Shown piece after piece: positions 47,531-59,625 of a stretch of 64,000 nt of DNA (the first letter of the stretch is position 1; every line of letters starts with the position of its first letter). Position numbers and translations under genes: made by a program. The notes under the pieces were generated by a model that was not told where the DNA came from, did not search any database, and saw nothing but the letters and a program-made list of their open reading frames with translations. Origin of the DNA: Artemisia argyi (Eukaryota > Streptophyta > Magnoliopsida > Asterales > Asteraceae); contig CM060685.1 of the NCBI GenBank assembly GCA_030686995.1, positions 123,004,823-123,068,822 of the forward strand, in the 5' to 3' direction.

Positions 47531-50500
47531 ATGCGCACTCGCTCTTCTAGGTCTACTAGCCCATTACGTGAGCTTGTAAGTAAACCTAGAAGACCTCGTA
47601 GACGTTCAGCACCAACAGTCGGATCTGAGATCCGTACTATTTCCACTCCAGCTGTCACCATGGCGGAAGACCGCCCTATGTGTGAGCTTCTCCAAGCACC
47701 CATCGAGGGTTACGGAGACGCTATTGTTGTTCCAGCCATCGTGGCTGATAGTTTTGAGCTCAAAACCGGGTTACTTAGTCTTGTAACCTCAAGTCAATTC
47801 TACGGTTTTGAGAGGGACGATCCTCCTGCTCACATTCGATGGTTCAATAAAATCACATCAACCATCAAATACAAAAATGTCTCCTGTGAAGCAATCAAGC
47901 TTCTTCTCTTCCCATTCTCCCTCGAGGGTCAAGCCCGGATTTGGCTTGAGAAACAACCCCCTCGATCTATTGAGACATGGGAAGATTTGGTCAAAAAGTT
48001 TGTGAATGAATTCTTCCCACCTTCTAAGACCACGAGTCTTAAAAACGAAATCACCAAGTTCACTCAAAAATATGATGAATCATTTGGTGAAGCGTGGGAT
48101 CGTTTCAAAGAATTACTTCGCAAGTGTCCACATCATGGTTTCTCCGAGTTGATGCAACTCGATACTTTCTACAATGGCGTGAGCCAAGTTGATCAGGATT
48201 CTCTCAATGCCTCCGCGGGAGGTAACTTTTTGAGTAGAACCACCAAAGAAGCCTTAGCAATCATCGAGAATAAGTCTAAGGTCCGCTCTACACGAAGCAA
48301 GCCGGTTGTTTCCCAAATTAGTGCGGGTCCTTCCACTTCATCTCCTATGAGTCAGTCTAGCACCGATGCTAAGATTGACAAGCTTACTGAGGCTATTCAA
48401 GCTTTGGTTCTCGCCTAGCAAAAGAAAGTCTCTTTTCCACAACATCCTCCACCTGCTGAGGTTAAAAAAGTGGAAGTCTGTGTAACTTGTGGTGGGCCGC
48501 ATGCCTACTACAATTGCACAGCTACTGATGGTTCTCCGTTTGAAGCTCATGCTGTAGCCGGGTCATCTAATCAAGGAGGCAATCAATATCGCCCTCATAT
48601 GGACCCGAACTATCATCCTAATCATTACCCTGGACCTCCTGGTTTTAATCAAAACCAAAATGTCCAAAACCGTGGCCAAAATCAAAATAGAGGAAACCAA
48701 GGTTTTCAAAACCAAGGTAACTTCAATCAAGGTCATGGTTTTCAGAATCAAAACCAAGGTTTCCAACATTAAAATCAAGGAAACTTTAATCGCAACCAAG
48801 GTCAGGGTAACTTCAATCCGGGATATTTTCATGGAAACAACAACCCTAATCAGGGTAATTTTCAAAATCAAGGTCCCAACCAAAACAATCGTGCTCAAAA
48901 TTTTAATAACCAAAATCAAGCCATTGTTCCAACTGGGCCTTCATCTGACGAGTTGTTAAAGCAATTCATGAAGTCCCAAGAAGAGATGAATAAGTTGTTG
49001 GTTAGCCAGATTTCTGAAATCAAGAAGTCTTTAAATGATCGACCCTCGGGCTCAGGAACACTTCCGAGCAACACGATCGCTAACCCGAGGGGCGATGCTA
49101 AGGCGATCACAACTAGAAGTGGTGCTTCTTATGATGAACCCGCGATTCCTACTACCTCTTCTTCCTATCCTCCAAAGGTATTGGAACGTGAACCTGAGGT
49201 GACAAAGGACAAGGTGCAAACTCCTAGCTCACGAAGTACCGCACACGTCCAACCTCAGGTTATTCGAGAAACCAGATGCAAACCTGGAGTTGTCTTTGAA
49301 CTACCTGAAACTCCAGTGGACAACCCTAAATCCAAAACTTCTATTCCTTACCCATCACGTCTCAATGAACAAAAGCTCCGCAAAAAGGCTAGTCACCAAA
49401 TGGATAAATTTTTCCAAATCTTTCAAGATTTGCATTTTGACATTAGCTTCGCGGATGCTATTCTCTTGATGCCCAAGTTTGCATCAACAATCAAGAATCT
49501 GTTTAGTAATAAGGAAAAACTCTTTGAGATGGCTAGAACTCCCTTGAATGAGAATTGCTCAGCAGTTCTCTTGAAAAAGCTTCCCGAGAAGCTTGGCGGG
49601 AAATTTCTCATTCCTTGTACTTTCCCGGGTATGGTTGAATGCTTCGCCTTGGCCGATCTTGGTGCTAGCATTAACCTGATGCCATATTCTGTGTGGAAGA
49701 AACTATCTCTTCCCGAGCTCACTCCCACGTGCATGACTTTAGAGCTTGCCGATCGATCGATTTCTCGTCCCCTTGGCATAGCCGAGGACGTGTTCGTTAA
49801 AGTGGGAAAGTTCCATTTTTCAGCAGATTTTGTGATTGTTGACTTTGATGCCGATTCAAGGGTCCCTCTCATTCTTGGAAGGGAATTCCTTAGAACTGGG
49901 CGTGCTCTCATCGATGTATTTGAGCAAGAGATCACATTGCGTGTTGGAACTGAAGCAATCACCTTTAACCTTGATCAAACATCGAGGTACTCCTCTAATT
50001 ATGACTCTGAATCGGTAAACCGAATAGATGTCATTGATGTAGCTGCTGAGGAGTACGCTCAAGAGGTTTTAGGTTTCAATGATAATTCTTCGAGTGAAAA
50101 CTTCACTCATTCTTCTCATCCCATCATTGCCAATTCTTCTCATTCCCTCACTCCGTTTGAGGGAAGTGACTTCATCTTAGAAGAGATTGAGTCCTTTCTC
50201 AAAAGTGATTCGATTCCCGATGGAATCGATAACCAAGAGATTGACCCCGAGAGGGATATTCTTCTCCTTGAGAAATGGTTAAACGAAGATCCCTCTCCTC
50301 TTCCTGTTCTACCACAACAACTTCATAATCAGGAAATCAAATATGTTGAGAAAACTGATGATTTTCCTGAGGTCGAGCTTAAGGACTTGCCGCCTCATCT
50401 TGAATATGCATTTCTGGAGGGTAATGATAAATTACCCGTCATAATTGCTAAAGATTTAAGTGTTGAGGAAAAGGCTGCTCTCATAAAGGTTTTGAAGTCA

Positions 50501-53236
50501 CATAAACAAGCAATTGCTTGGCGACTCTCCGACATCAAGGGCATTGACCCCGAATTTTGTACCCACAAAATTTTAATGGAGGATGACTTCAAACCAGCAG
50601 TCCAACAACAAAGAAGGGTGAATCCAAAAATTCATGAGGTAATCAAACAAGAAGTTTTAAAACTCCTTGATGCCGGATTGATTTACCCTATCTCGGACAG
50701 TCCTTGGGTTAGCCCAATTCACTACGTTCCAAAAAAGGGTGGCATTACTGTTGTCACAAATGAGGAAAATGAGTTAATTCCAACTCGTTTGGTTACGGGG
50801 TGGCGTGTCTGCATTGACTATCGCAAGTTAAATGACGCCACCCGTAAAGACCATTTTCCTCTGCCCTTTATGGATCAGATGCTCGAGAGATTAGCAGGGA
50901 ATGAGTACTATTGCTTCCTCGATGGTTTCTCGGGTTACTTTCAGATTCCCATTGATCCGCAAGATCAGGAAAAGACCACTTTTACGTGCCCCTATGGAAC
51001 TTTTGCTTATAAACGTATGCCATTTGGCTTATGTAATGCTCCGGGCACGTTTCAAAGATGTATGATGGCCATATTTTCCGACATGATCGGGAAAACTATG
51101 GAGGTCTTTATGGACGATTTTTCGGTCATTGGGGATTCGTTCCAAACATGTCTCTCCCATTTAGACAACATGCTCAAACGTTGTGAAGACACAAAGTTAT
51201 GTCTAAATTGGGAGAAGAGTCACTTTATGGTCAAAGAGGGCATTGTCCTCGGCCATAAAATTTCAAAGAACGGGATTGAGGTTGACAAGGCCAAAGTTGA
51301 TGTCATTGCAAAATTACCTCATCCCACTACCGTCAAAGGTGTTAGGAGCTTTTTGGGTGATGCCGGTTTTTACCGTAGGTTTATTCAAGATTTTTCCAAA
51401 ATCGCCCGGCCTATGACCCATCTCCTCGAGAAGGATGCTCCTTTTATCTTCTCACCCGAGTGCATCGAAGCTTTTTAAACATTAAAGAAAAAGCTTACTG
51501 AGGCACCGATTCTTGTTGCCCCCGATTGGGACTTGCCCTTCGAGCTCATGTGTGATGCGAGTGATTATGCAATTGGGGCAGTCTTGGGGCAACGAAAAAC
51601 AAAACACTTTCAGCCTATACACTATGCGGGCAAAACAATGACCGAGGCTCAAAGCCATTACACCACCACTGAAAAAGAATTATTAGTTGTGGTGTATGCC
51701 TTTGAGAAATTTCGGCCATACTTGATATTGACCAAGTGCATAGTGTATACGGATCACTCGGCTTTGAAGTACCTCTTTGCAAAACAAGATGCAAAGCCGA
51801 GACTACTCCGTTGGGTTCTCCTCTTGCAAGAATTTGATATCATTATTCGTGATAAAAAAGGAGATGAGAACCTAGCTGCTGATCATCTCTCCCGAATGGA
51901 AAACCCCCACCAAGATGTCTTCGAAAAGAAGGAAATTAATGAAACCTTCCCTCTTGAGACTCTCAATGCGGTTGCCTTTCGTGGAGATTCTATTACCCCA
52001 TGGTTTGCCGATTTCGCAAACTACCATGCGGGTAATTTTGTGGTGAAAGGGATGTCGTCCCAACAAAAGAACAAGTTCTTTAAAGATGTGAAACATTACT
52101 TCTGGGACGACCCCTACCTGTTTAAAATCTGTGCGGATCAAGTCATCCAGCGGTGTGTCTATGGTCAAGAAGCCACTGAAATTCTCAAGGCTTGCCATGC
52201 TGGTCCCACGGGGGGCCACCATAATCCAAACTACACCGCCAAAAAGGTGTTTGATTCCGGTTTCGACTGGCCCACAATCTACAAGGATGCCCAGGAATTA
52301 GTCAAATCCTGTGACGCTAGTCAACGTCACGGGAATATTTCACAAAAGAATGAAATGCCTCAAAATGCAATTCAAGTTTGTGAAATCTTTGACGTGTGGG
52401 GGATCAATTTTATGGGGCCATTTCCATCATCTCATGGAAATAAGTACATACTCGTGGCTGTTGACTATTTGTCAAAATGGGTTGAAGCAAAAGCTTTACA
52501 CACTAATGATGCCCGAGTTGTTGTGAAGTTTTTAAAAGCTCTTTTTGCTCGATTTGGAACTCCACGTGCTATAATTAGTGATCGTGGTACGCATTTCAGC
52601 AATGACAAATTTAATAAAGTCATGCAAAAGTATGGTGTAACTCACCGTCTTTCTACTGCGTACCACCCTCAAACAAGTGGACAAGTAGAAGTTTCCAATC
52701 GAGGCATTAAGAGAATTTTAGAAAGAACTGTAGGTGAGAATCGTGCATCGTGGTCGGATAAGTTAGATGATGCACTCTGGGCTTTCCGTACAGCTTATAA
52801 AACACCCATCGGGTGTACGCCTTACAAGCTTGTGTATGGGAAAGCGTGCCATCTACCGATCGAGCTTGAGCATAAAGCCTATTGGGCCCTCAAGCATGCA
52901 AATTTTGACCTCAAAACTGCGGGTGATCATCGGAAAGTTCAACTGAATGAATTGAATGAACTTCGTGATCAAGCTTATGAGAACTCTTTGATCTATAAAG
53001 AAAATACAAAGAAGATTCATGACTCCAAAATCAAGAACCGCGTTTTCAACGTTGGTGACCAAGTCCTTCTTTTCAACTCTAGACTCAAGATCTTCTCAGG
53101 AATGCTCAAAACCCGATGGACTGGTCCATTCATTATCGCAAAGGTTTATCCTTATGGCACCGTCGAATTATCTCAAAATGACGGTCCTAATTTTAAAGTG
53201 AATGGACATCGTTTGAAGCATTACTTTGGAGAGGAC
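47531..53236 (+). pseudogene. Gag-Pro-Pol polyprotein of element A, three in-frame stops and damaged integrase
   Basis: A single frame of about 1902 codons. Gag core at residues 95-235 (ARIWLEKQPPRSIETWEDLV, HHGFSELMQLDTFYNGV). Stop TAG at 48416. Knuckle CVTCGGPHAYYNC near 317-329. N/Q/G-rich repeats, with stop TAA at 48770. Protease with ALADLGASINLMPYS, Asp at 709. RT with VCIDYRKLNDATRKDHFPLP and catalytic FMDD (Asp 1195-1196). Stop TAA at 51476. RNase H from [14 protein letters not shown] (about 1342). Integrase HHCC region where the last Cys of CDSC is Ser (1597), and the first catalytic Asp is Asn (1626: WGINFMGPF, against WGID in element C). The other catalytic region ([17 protein letters not shown]) is kept. 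The last codon reads HYFGED before the element B LTR. It cannot encode a working integrase. Confidence 0.85.
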
Positions 53237-54637
53237 TGATGAGGCGAAAAATGAACCACTTTTAGGGGGTCATTTAAGCCCGGAATTGAATTTATTTGAT
53301 CAAATATTGCCCTAAATCATTCGTTTTGTGATTTTAGGTACTTTGGGAGAGAAATCTGGAAAAGGAAGCAATTCGGACGTTTTTGTAGCATAAAAGTGAA
53401 GAAAACGCCAAAGTCTTAATTTTCCTTGCTGGGAACAGTAGGTGACGGCGTCAAGAAGGAATTTCTGACGGCGTCAAGATTAATTTCCATGACGATCCAG
53501 TACAGATTTGAAGGCGTCACGAAGTAGGGCGTCAAGAGTAAAAAGCATGACGGCCTGGAAAATGCTAACACATGACGGCGTCAGATCTGGATCAAGGCAG
53601 TCCGAGAATTATTTTGGCGGCGAGATGACGGCGTCACAAGATTTGTCTTGACGCCATCAGACCCTATTTCCTATATATAGTTTTCTAATTTTTACATTAA
53701 AAAGAGGAGAATTTTGGAGAAACCCTAAGTACGAACTTGGTGCGAATTTTACAGGTTTTTCAAGGGTTCTAAGCCCTTGATACCTTTCATATGTAATTGA
53801 GATAAGTATTCTTTTAATTCAATCAATATGTCTATGTGTTGGTTGTCTATATCTTGTTCTTGTCTTAATTCCATCATGCTAGGCTAGATCTATCTTGTGT
53901 TTGCTTGGATCTAATGAAACCTAGATGTTAATTATGTGTTGATTACTTGTTTATAATTGTATTGGATGAATGAATTCGATGTTAGGCTTAAGAAAACTGG
54001 CAGATCTCCAATTGGTAACATGCTTGAACGTCTTAGGAAACATGAACTGATGTGCACTAGGTTTTATTGGTTGTATTTAATGCATGAGCCACTGTTTATA
54101 ATCCCTATGGTTGTGATGGGCATGGCATAGGAGGAGATAAGAGCTCATAGGATTGGGGAGTTAAGTGCGCCACCCCATGAATGGTATTAAGGAATGCAAT
54201 CCGTCATCCACGCAACTATAACAAGTAATTAACGTGTAAAAGATATCTAGGGAGTAGTGAAATCTAAGTAAACACATTTTCTCCACTTATTGCTCACAAC
54301 CTTAGTTAATTTAGTTTATTTTCATTTCTTGTATTTTATTTTGATTGCATCTTAGAATTGGGTTAGTTGACCAGCAACTAATTCCGCCCAAATCCTTCAA
54401 ACCCGAGATTTTTACTTGCTTTCTAAAAAATATAAAAATACAAAAATAATCATCCCTCATCTTTAGAACTAGTATTTAGGTTTTCTAATCCTAGCGACAC
54501 TATTCCTAGCTGAACGATCAATCCCCCGGTACTTGTCACTATATTATACTACAACGATCAGGTACACTGCCTGGTGGGGGTTGTAAGCTTCTCAAGATCC
54601 CTTGAGAGGCAAAGCCTGGTGCGATTCCCACGTATCA
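53237..54637 (+). repeat. 5' LTR of element B (E subtype)
   Basis: 1401 bp, TGATGAGGCG to CCCACGTATCA. Homologous in inverse orientation to 24920-26328. TGACGGCGTCA palindromes at 53443-53453, 53466-53476, 53573-53583 and 53626-53636 stand upstream of a TATATATAG box at about 53673. Confidence 0.9.
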
Positions 54638-54643
54638 AGTTTT

Positions 54644-54662
54644 TGGCGCCGCAGCCTGGGGA
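54644..54662 (+). other. Primer-binding site of element B
   Basis: TGGCGCCGCAGCCTGGGGA, six bases after the LTR end. One base different from the PBS of element D. Confidence 0.8.
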
Positions 54663-54808
54663 ATAGTTATTGTCTAGGTTAGAACTTCTTTTTATTAGGT
54701 CTACTTGCTAGATTCCTTTCTAGTAAGATTTTATTTTTATTTTTAGGTTTTCTTTAGTCTATCTTATTTCTTTGTGTCTTTGTTCGTAATTCTTCACCAC
54801 CCGACATC

Positions 54809-55691
54809 ATGGACAACGGGAACATCCTTGAACCCGTCATCCCACCACAACAAAACCCACCACTAGAACCTCTTAGGCCCCGAACCTTAGGAGAGTATTC
54901 CCGACCTAGCCACCAAGGCTACCGAAACACCATTGAGCTCACCAGAGCCAATGTGACCCCCTTGCGATCCGACACCATCCGGTTGGTGAAAAGCGGATGT
55001 GCATTCCATGGACTTCGTTCCGAAGATCCAAACCAACATCTTAAGGACTTCCTAAAAATCGTAGATTCCATAGACCTAGGTGTTGAAACTAGAGAGACAA
55101 CCCGATTACGCCTATTCTAATTCTCTCTACGGGATCAAGCTAGTCAATGGCTTAGGCGTTTACCCGCGGGATCCATCACCACATGGGATGATCTCACCAC
55201 TCGTTTCCTTGCTCAATTTTTCCCACCGGGGAGAACTACTAAGCTTAGAAATGACATCTTGATGTTCCAACAACGTCAAAATGAATCTCTTTATGAAGCA
55301 TGGACTCGTTTCAAGGACTTACTCCAAAAAGTCCCTCATCATGGCATAGATCTTTGGCTCCAAGTCCAAATTTTTTCTGACCATATCGATATCTCCACGA
55401 GGCGAGCCATTGACCAATCGGCCGGTGGTAAGCTATGTGATCTAAGTGCGGAACAATCATGGGAACTCATAGAAGATCTTGCTCTCTATGACAACGAAAG
55501 TTGGAATGATCCCCGTGATTTGAACAAAACGGTCAAGGCAATATCTTTGCCTTCGAACAATTCTAGCACTCCCGACCGTAGGATCATGGAACTTGAGGAC
55601 CAAGTCAAGTTTCTCAAGAAATCTTACGAAGCTCCTAAGCCTTGAAGCCAAGTGAACAAAATCACTTCTTCATGCGAATTATGTAGTGGTC
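54809..55691 (+). pseudogene. Gag N-terminal part of element B, truncated
   Basis: Starts MDNGNILEPVIPPQQ and shows the Gag core (QWLRRLPAGSITTWDDLTT, FFPPGRTTKLRNDILM, HHGIDLWLQVQIF). It continues to SCELCSG at the beginning of the knuckle region before truncation. In-frame stops at 55118 (CAA-to-TAA type) and 55643 (TGA) interrupt an otherwise preserved frame. Close to the Gag of element D's right body (NSSTPDRRIMELEDQVKFL shared), so both belong to the same family. No protease remains. Confidence 0.8.
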
Positions 55692-58600
55692 TGTAACACC
55701 CCATTTTTAAGTTTGTCGCAGCGGAAAATTAATTTGGGTGTTACGGTGAGGATCGAAGTTTTAACCACATAAAACGGTTTAAAAGAAACATTTTGAAAGT
55801 CATTTGTCATTTAAATAATAATTTTGATAAAAGATGAACCATTTGATTTAAAATCTTATGAAAAGATATAAAGGCTTGTAAAAATGACAAATTTGATTTT
55901 TACACCATTTTAATTTATCAGAGTAATAAATGCCCACTCCGTGTCTTGTCCTGCTCCGTTAAATTACCTGATACGTGTCAATTATAGTATAATTATATTC
56001 CGAGGAAATACCGGTTAAAGTAATTCCCGGGTCGTTCTTCCCAACGAAAGCTCAAATGGAAAATTTGATTTATCGAATGGAAAATCGTGTCGTGAAAGTG
56101 AGTGGTGAAAGAGTGATAGAGTGAAAATAGCAATCAAGGAATTCAAATATTAACAAACAACAATAAAGCATGCAAAGATTACAAACTAACTATGCACCGA
56201 ATTGAAAAACGTTAAAACGGAAACGCAACCGCAAAAATTAAAACGTAACGTTCTACGAAAAATGACCCTACGAACTTGGAAATATTTTCTAAAAATTAAA
56301 AACTTATAAAAAGAATTTTAGGAAAAAGAAAAATATTTTTTTGACTTTTCTTTTATTTTCTAGAATTTATTTTGTATTTATTGGATTAAAAGTGAATTAA
56401 AAATTAAGAAAAATAGAAAAACAAATTGGAAAAATGAAAATTTAATTCTAAAAATTCTAACAAATTATAAAAGAAATTTTAAAATTATTTTTGTATTTTT
56501 CAGAACCTTTTTGTATTTTTTTATTGATTTTTGGAATTTAAAAACTATTTAAAAATTGAAAATAATCAAAAGAAATTATTAAAAATAGTAAAAATAGTCA
56601 GAAAAATCTGGAAAAATTCCAGAAAATCAAAAATATTAAAAAGAACTTAAAATAAAATTTTGAAGAAAAATTGAAAATCTGAACTGCTTATTCAAGCAAA
56701 ACTGCTTATCACAAGTGCTTATTTATAAGCACTTGTGATAAAAACTTTATGAAATTTATAAAACTGACTAAAACTAGTACAATGAACTCGGTTGTGATAA
56801 AATAATGACTAAATCAAGCTCAGATATTCCACAGAATGCTCAAAATTTAACTATAAGCTTAAAATAAGCTCACAATCAATAAGCTGAAAAGGCAAAAGCA
56901 ATTCAGACACCAAACATTTAATTCTATAAACTCTTATTCAACAAGTGAGACTCAGAAACAATCAAGGAAATCAGATATAAGATCAAATGATTATAAAGCA
57001 AACCACCCTCCAATTCAGACACAAGTACTGATAAGCAGGCCTAAAAATAAGCTGACTAATAAGCTCTAAAGTTCAAACTTAAGGAGGCTTATGCTAGACT
57101 ACCATACTGATATGCAAAGAAACTCAAATTCTATATCCAAATCTACTAATTGAAACTCTAAATTCTCCTCAAAAGCTATAGCAATGAACCAATATGGAAA
57201 TGAGCAGTTGACTGTTTTTAGACTATACTACTTTGACCTTTTCCAAATTGAATAGCTATAATCTACTCCTTAGTTATAATAATAAGCTAAAATAAAACTG
57301 CATTAAACTTCTTTAAACTATTATGCAACTATAAATTGAGTTTCACTATCTATATATTACTACACTTAACTGTGGATCAAATTAAAAATCTATTTTGACT
57401 TCTAATGTAATGAGATACTGTTTTAATGGTTTAACTAGCTATTATTATACCTAAGTTATCTATATGTAACAATGGACAACAACACATAAGCAACAAGGCA
57501 CAGCTGATCATTAATCCAAACACCCCTAATGAAGCAATGTCAATCAAAACTCACAACTGATCCAAAACATTACAGATCCAAACTAATATCAATTACTCAC
57601 AATGATTTAGACACTCTAATGAAACAGTGAAACAAAGAATTGTTGCTCTATCAATCCAAAACTCTACCAAATCTGAATCACACAGCTATGACAGATGAGG
57701 CAACAATCACTAAGAAAGAGTATCAAGCTACACAAACCAGATATCAATCAATGCACAGATCTCAATATTTCTATACCTCAAATGAATATGTGATCAACTT
57801 TGAACTCAGATTAAGTATAAAAGCTATCAGATCAATACTCTTTCAAATGACAATCCAAAAATCAATCACAGATCCACACAATTCTAGGAAAACAGATCTA
57901 ATAACAATCACTAACTTAACTAATAGAATTAACAATCTATACTACAATAGATCTAAACTATCAATTCAACACTAATCAATGATCAATCAAGCATAAAATT
58001 CAAACAAGCTACTAAAAGAGATGAAACAGTACACAACTACTACTATTATGAAGCTAATACTATGCTACAATTTGAAAATGAGAACAACAATTACCACAAC
58101 TCTCCCTCAGCTAGAACAGAGGGAGTTCACTGTTGCCTATCTTTAAGATAGGCTGATGTCTTATCTGTCTGTATCAGCTATCGATTATTCACCTCAGCAA
58201 CCTCAATTTACCATCTCTTCTTGGAATTGAATGAAACAGTGGACATTAAACTTTATCTTATTGAGCTTGATGATGAAAAGTAAAAGTTGAGCTGAGCTTA
58301 TTGAAGATTTAAAACAACTTTTAAAACTATATTTTTTATTTTTATATAATTTTCTAATTTTTATATGTTTTCTGAATTTGAATAACTTGTGAATAAAATG
58401 AAAATGAAAGTTGATTAAGCTAAAATTTTTAACTAAAGAGAGTTTAGAAAATGAAATAAGCTGAGTTTAACTAAAATAAGCTATTAATAAGCTACTTGTA
58501 AAACTGAATAAGCAATAGAAATAAAGAAATTAAGCTGAGATTAATAAGAAACTTGAATTTATTAAATGCTAAACTATTACATTCACTATTCTAGCTACAA

Positions 58601-59611
58601 TTTGGCAGCATAACATTGCCTAAAAACTACTTACAAAATGAAAGAAATAAACACCTATTTATAGATAAATGAGGAGCTTGGGTGATCAAGTGCCAAGCTG
58701 GCAATCCACAACCTTGTGCTTTCTCTGAATCAATGATAGCCCTTTAATCAAACTTGTGCTTCTTTAAATCAATGTGAGCCACAAGATGATAATCCGTGAG
58801 GTGGCTTGACCACACAAATAGCTACACCTGTCCAATCCACGCTTGTACCCTCTCTTTCCGTGTCAGATACCTTCTAGAAACTATCCCAATGATTGGAATG
58901 ACGTGCCATGGCCAATGGTAGTCTAACACGTGGTCTTGATAGATTCTCTTACAACTTCTGACATGTGCCTAGACCACGTGAGGTTCTAGAAGGAAATTAA
59001 TTAGGCTCAATTGATGGTTGGTAAGGTTGGTTCGAGCCAATTGGTTCAATTGTGAAGCTAGGGTTCATGGGGATTCTGGGTTGGGTAATTTGGGGATGAA
59101 TTTTTAGGCGCGTTTGGTTTGTGTTTATTTATTTATTAAATGTTGACCATTTTGACCGTAGTTAATACTTAGTGGGCTCGGGTCAAATTAATAGGATTGG
59201 GCTTGGGTTTTATTTATTGGACTTAAGAGTAGAAATGGATTGGATAATGCAATTTGGACCAAGACTTGTTGAAATTTCAGCTTTTGAAATACAAGGACCA
59301 CTTATGTAATTACTCAAACTTCAAGGGTAAAATCTGCCAATCTCCAAAATAATATTCCAGGGACTTTTCTTGCCAAATTTGAGAAGATGAAGGACTGAAA
59401 CTGATTCTTGGATCCCAGGCATTGACTATTTGACCATCTTCTAATCTCGTGCTCATTTTTCCGGTTTTCTGATGATTTTTCGTCAATTTCTTATTCATCC
59501 GTACCTGCATATCACAATCACAAAAAACACATGTTTTCTTGGCGATTATTAGCTTAAATAGTCATATTGGGTTGGTGTTTGGCCATAAAATGGTGAGTAA
59601 ATAAGTACTCA
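55692..59611 (-). repeat. 3' LTR of element C (about 3.9 kb)
   Basis: Right end TGAGTAC (minus strand at 59611) directly follows the purine tract. Left end TGTAACACCCC is where B homology stops. The first 55 bp at the left form a stem (GTAACACCC / GGGTGTTAC). A motif CCCGGGTCGTTCTTCCC at about 56025-56041 corresponds to the motif near the LTR ends of A and the 42.9-kb remnant, but lies 340 bp in rather than 90-100. The LTR may therefore really end near 55931 and 55692-55930 may be a separate fragment. Short ORFs inside look accidental. Confidence 0.6.
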
Positions 59612-59625
59612 CCAAAATCCCCCCG
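59612..59625 (-). other. Polypurine tract of element C
   Basis: Minus strand GGGGGGATTTTGG directly before the LTR start TGAGTAC: the expected plus-strand priming site. Confidence 0.7.

Larger units (their letters stand above)
43143..53236 (+). mobile_element. Element A: Athila-clade Ty3 retrotransposon, 3' part cut off by element B
   Basis: 5' LTR 43143-46978, PBS 46984-47001, leader, then gag-pro-RT-RNaseH-integrase in one frame to 53236, where an E-type LTR (element B) begins inside the last codons of pol. The 3' region and 3' LTR are absent from the window. RT and integrase wording ([21 protein letters not shown]), the Asp-Leu-Gly protease and the tRNA-Asp-type PBS place it in the Athila clade. 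No env-like ORF can be assessed. Confidence 0.85.
53237..55691 (+). mobile_element. Element B: Athila-type element of the D/E family, inserted in A and cut by C
   Basis: The 5' LTR (53237-54637), PBS (54644-54662), leader and gag start are present. The body stops inside gag at 55691, where homology to the right body of D (continuing past 30487) ends and TGTAACACCCC begins. The LTR start TGATGAGG supplies the stop codon to the pol frame of A. Confidence 0.85.

Noticed and set aside
48563..48919. 118-aa and 99-aa out-of-frame ORFs in the N/Q/G-rich part of gag-pol
   Set aside because: Alternative frames of a low-complexity coding repeat; the main frame continues through it.
49423..49962. 179-aa minus-strand ORF within element A pol
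   Set aside because: Antisense shadow of the protease region.
57640..57975. 111-aa ORF inside the element C LTR
   Set aside because: Low complexity, within an LTR, no domain, not present in the corresponding LTR of A.
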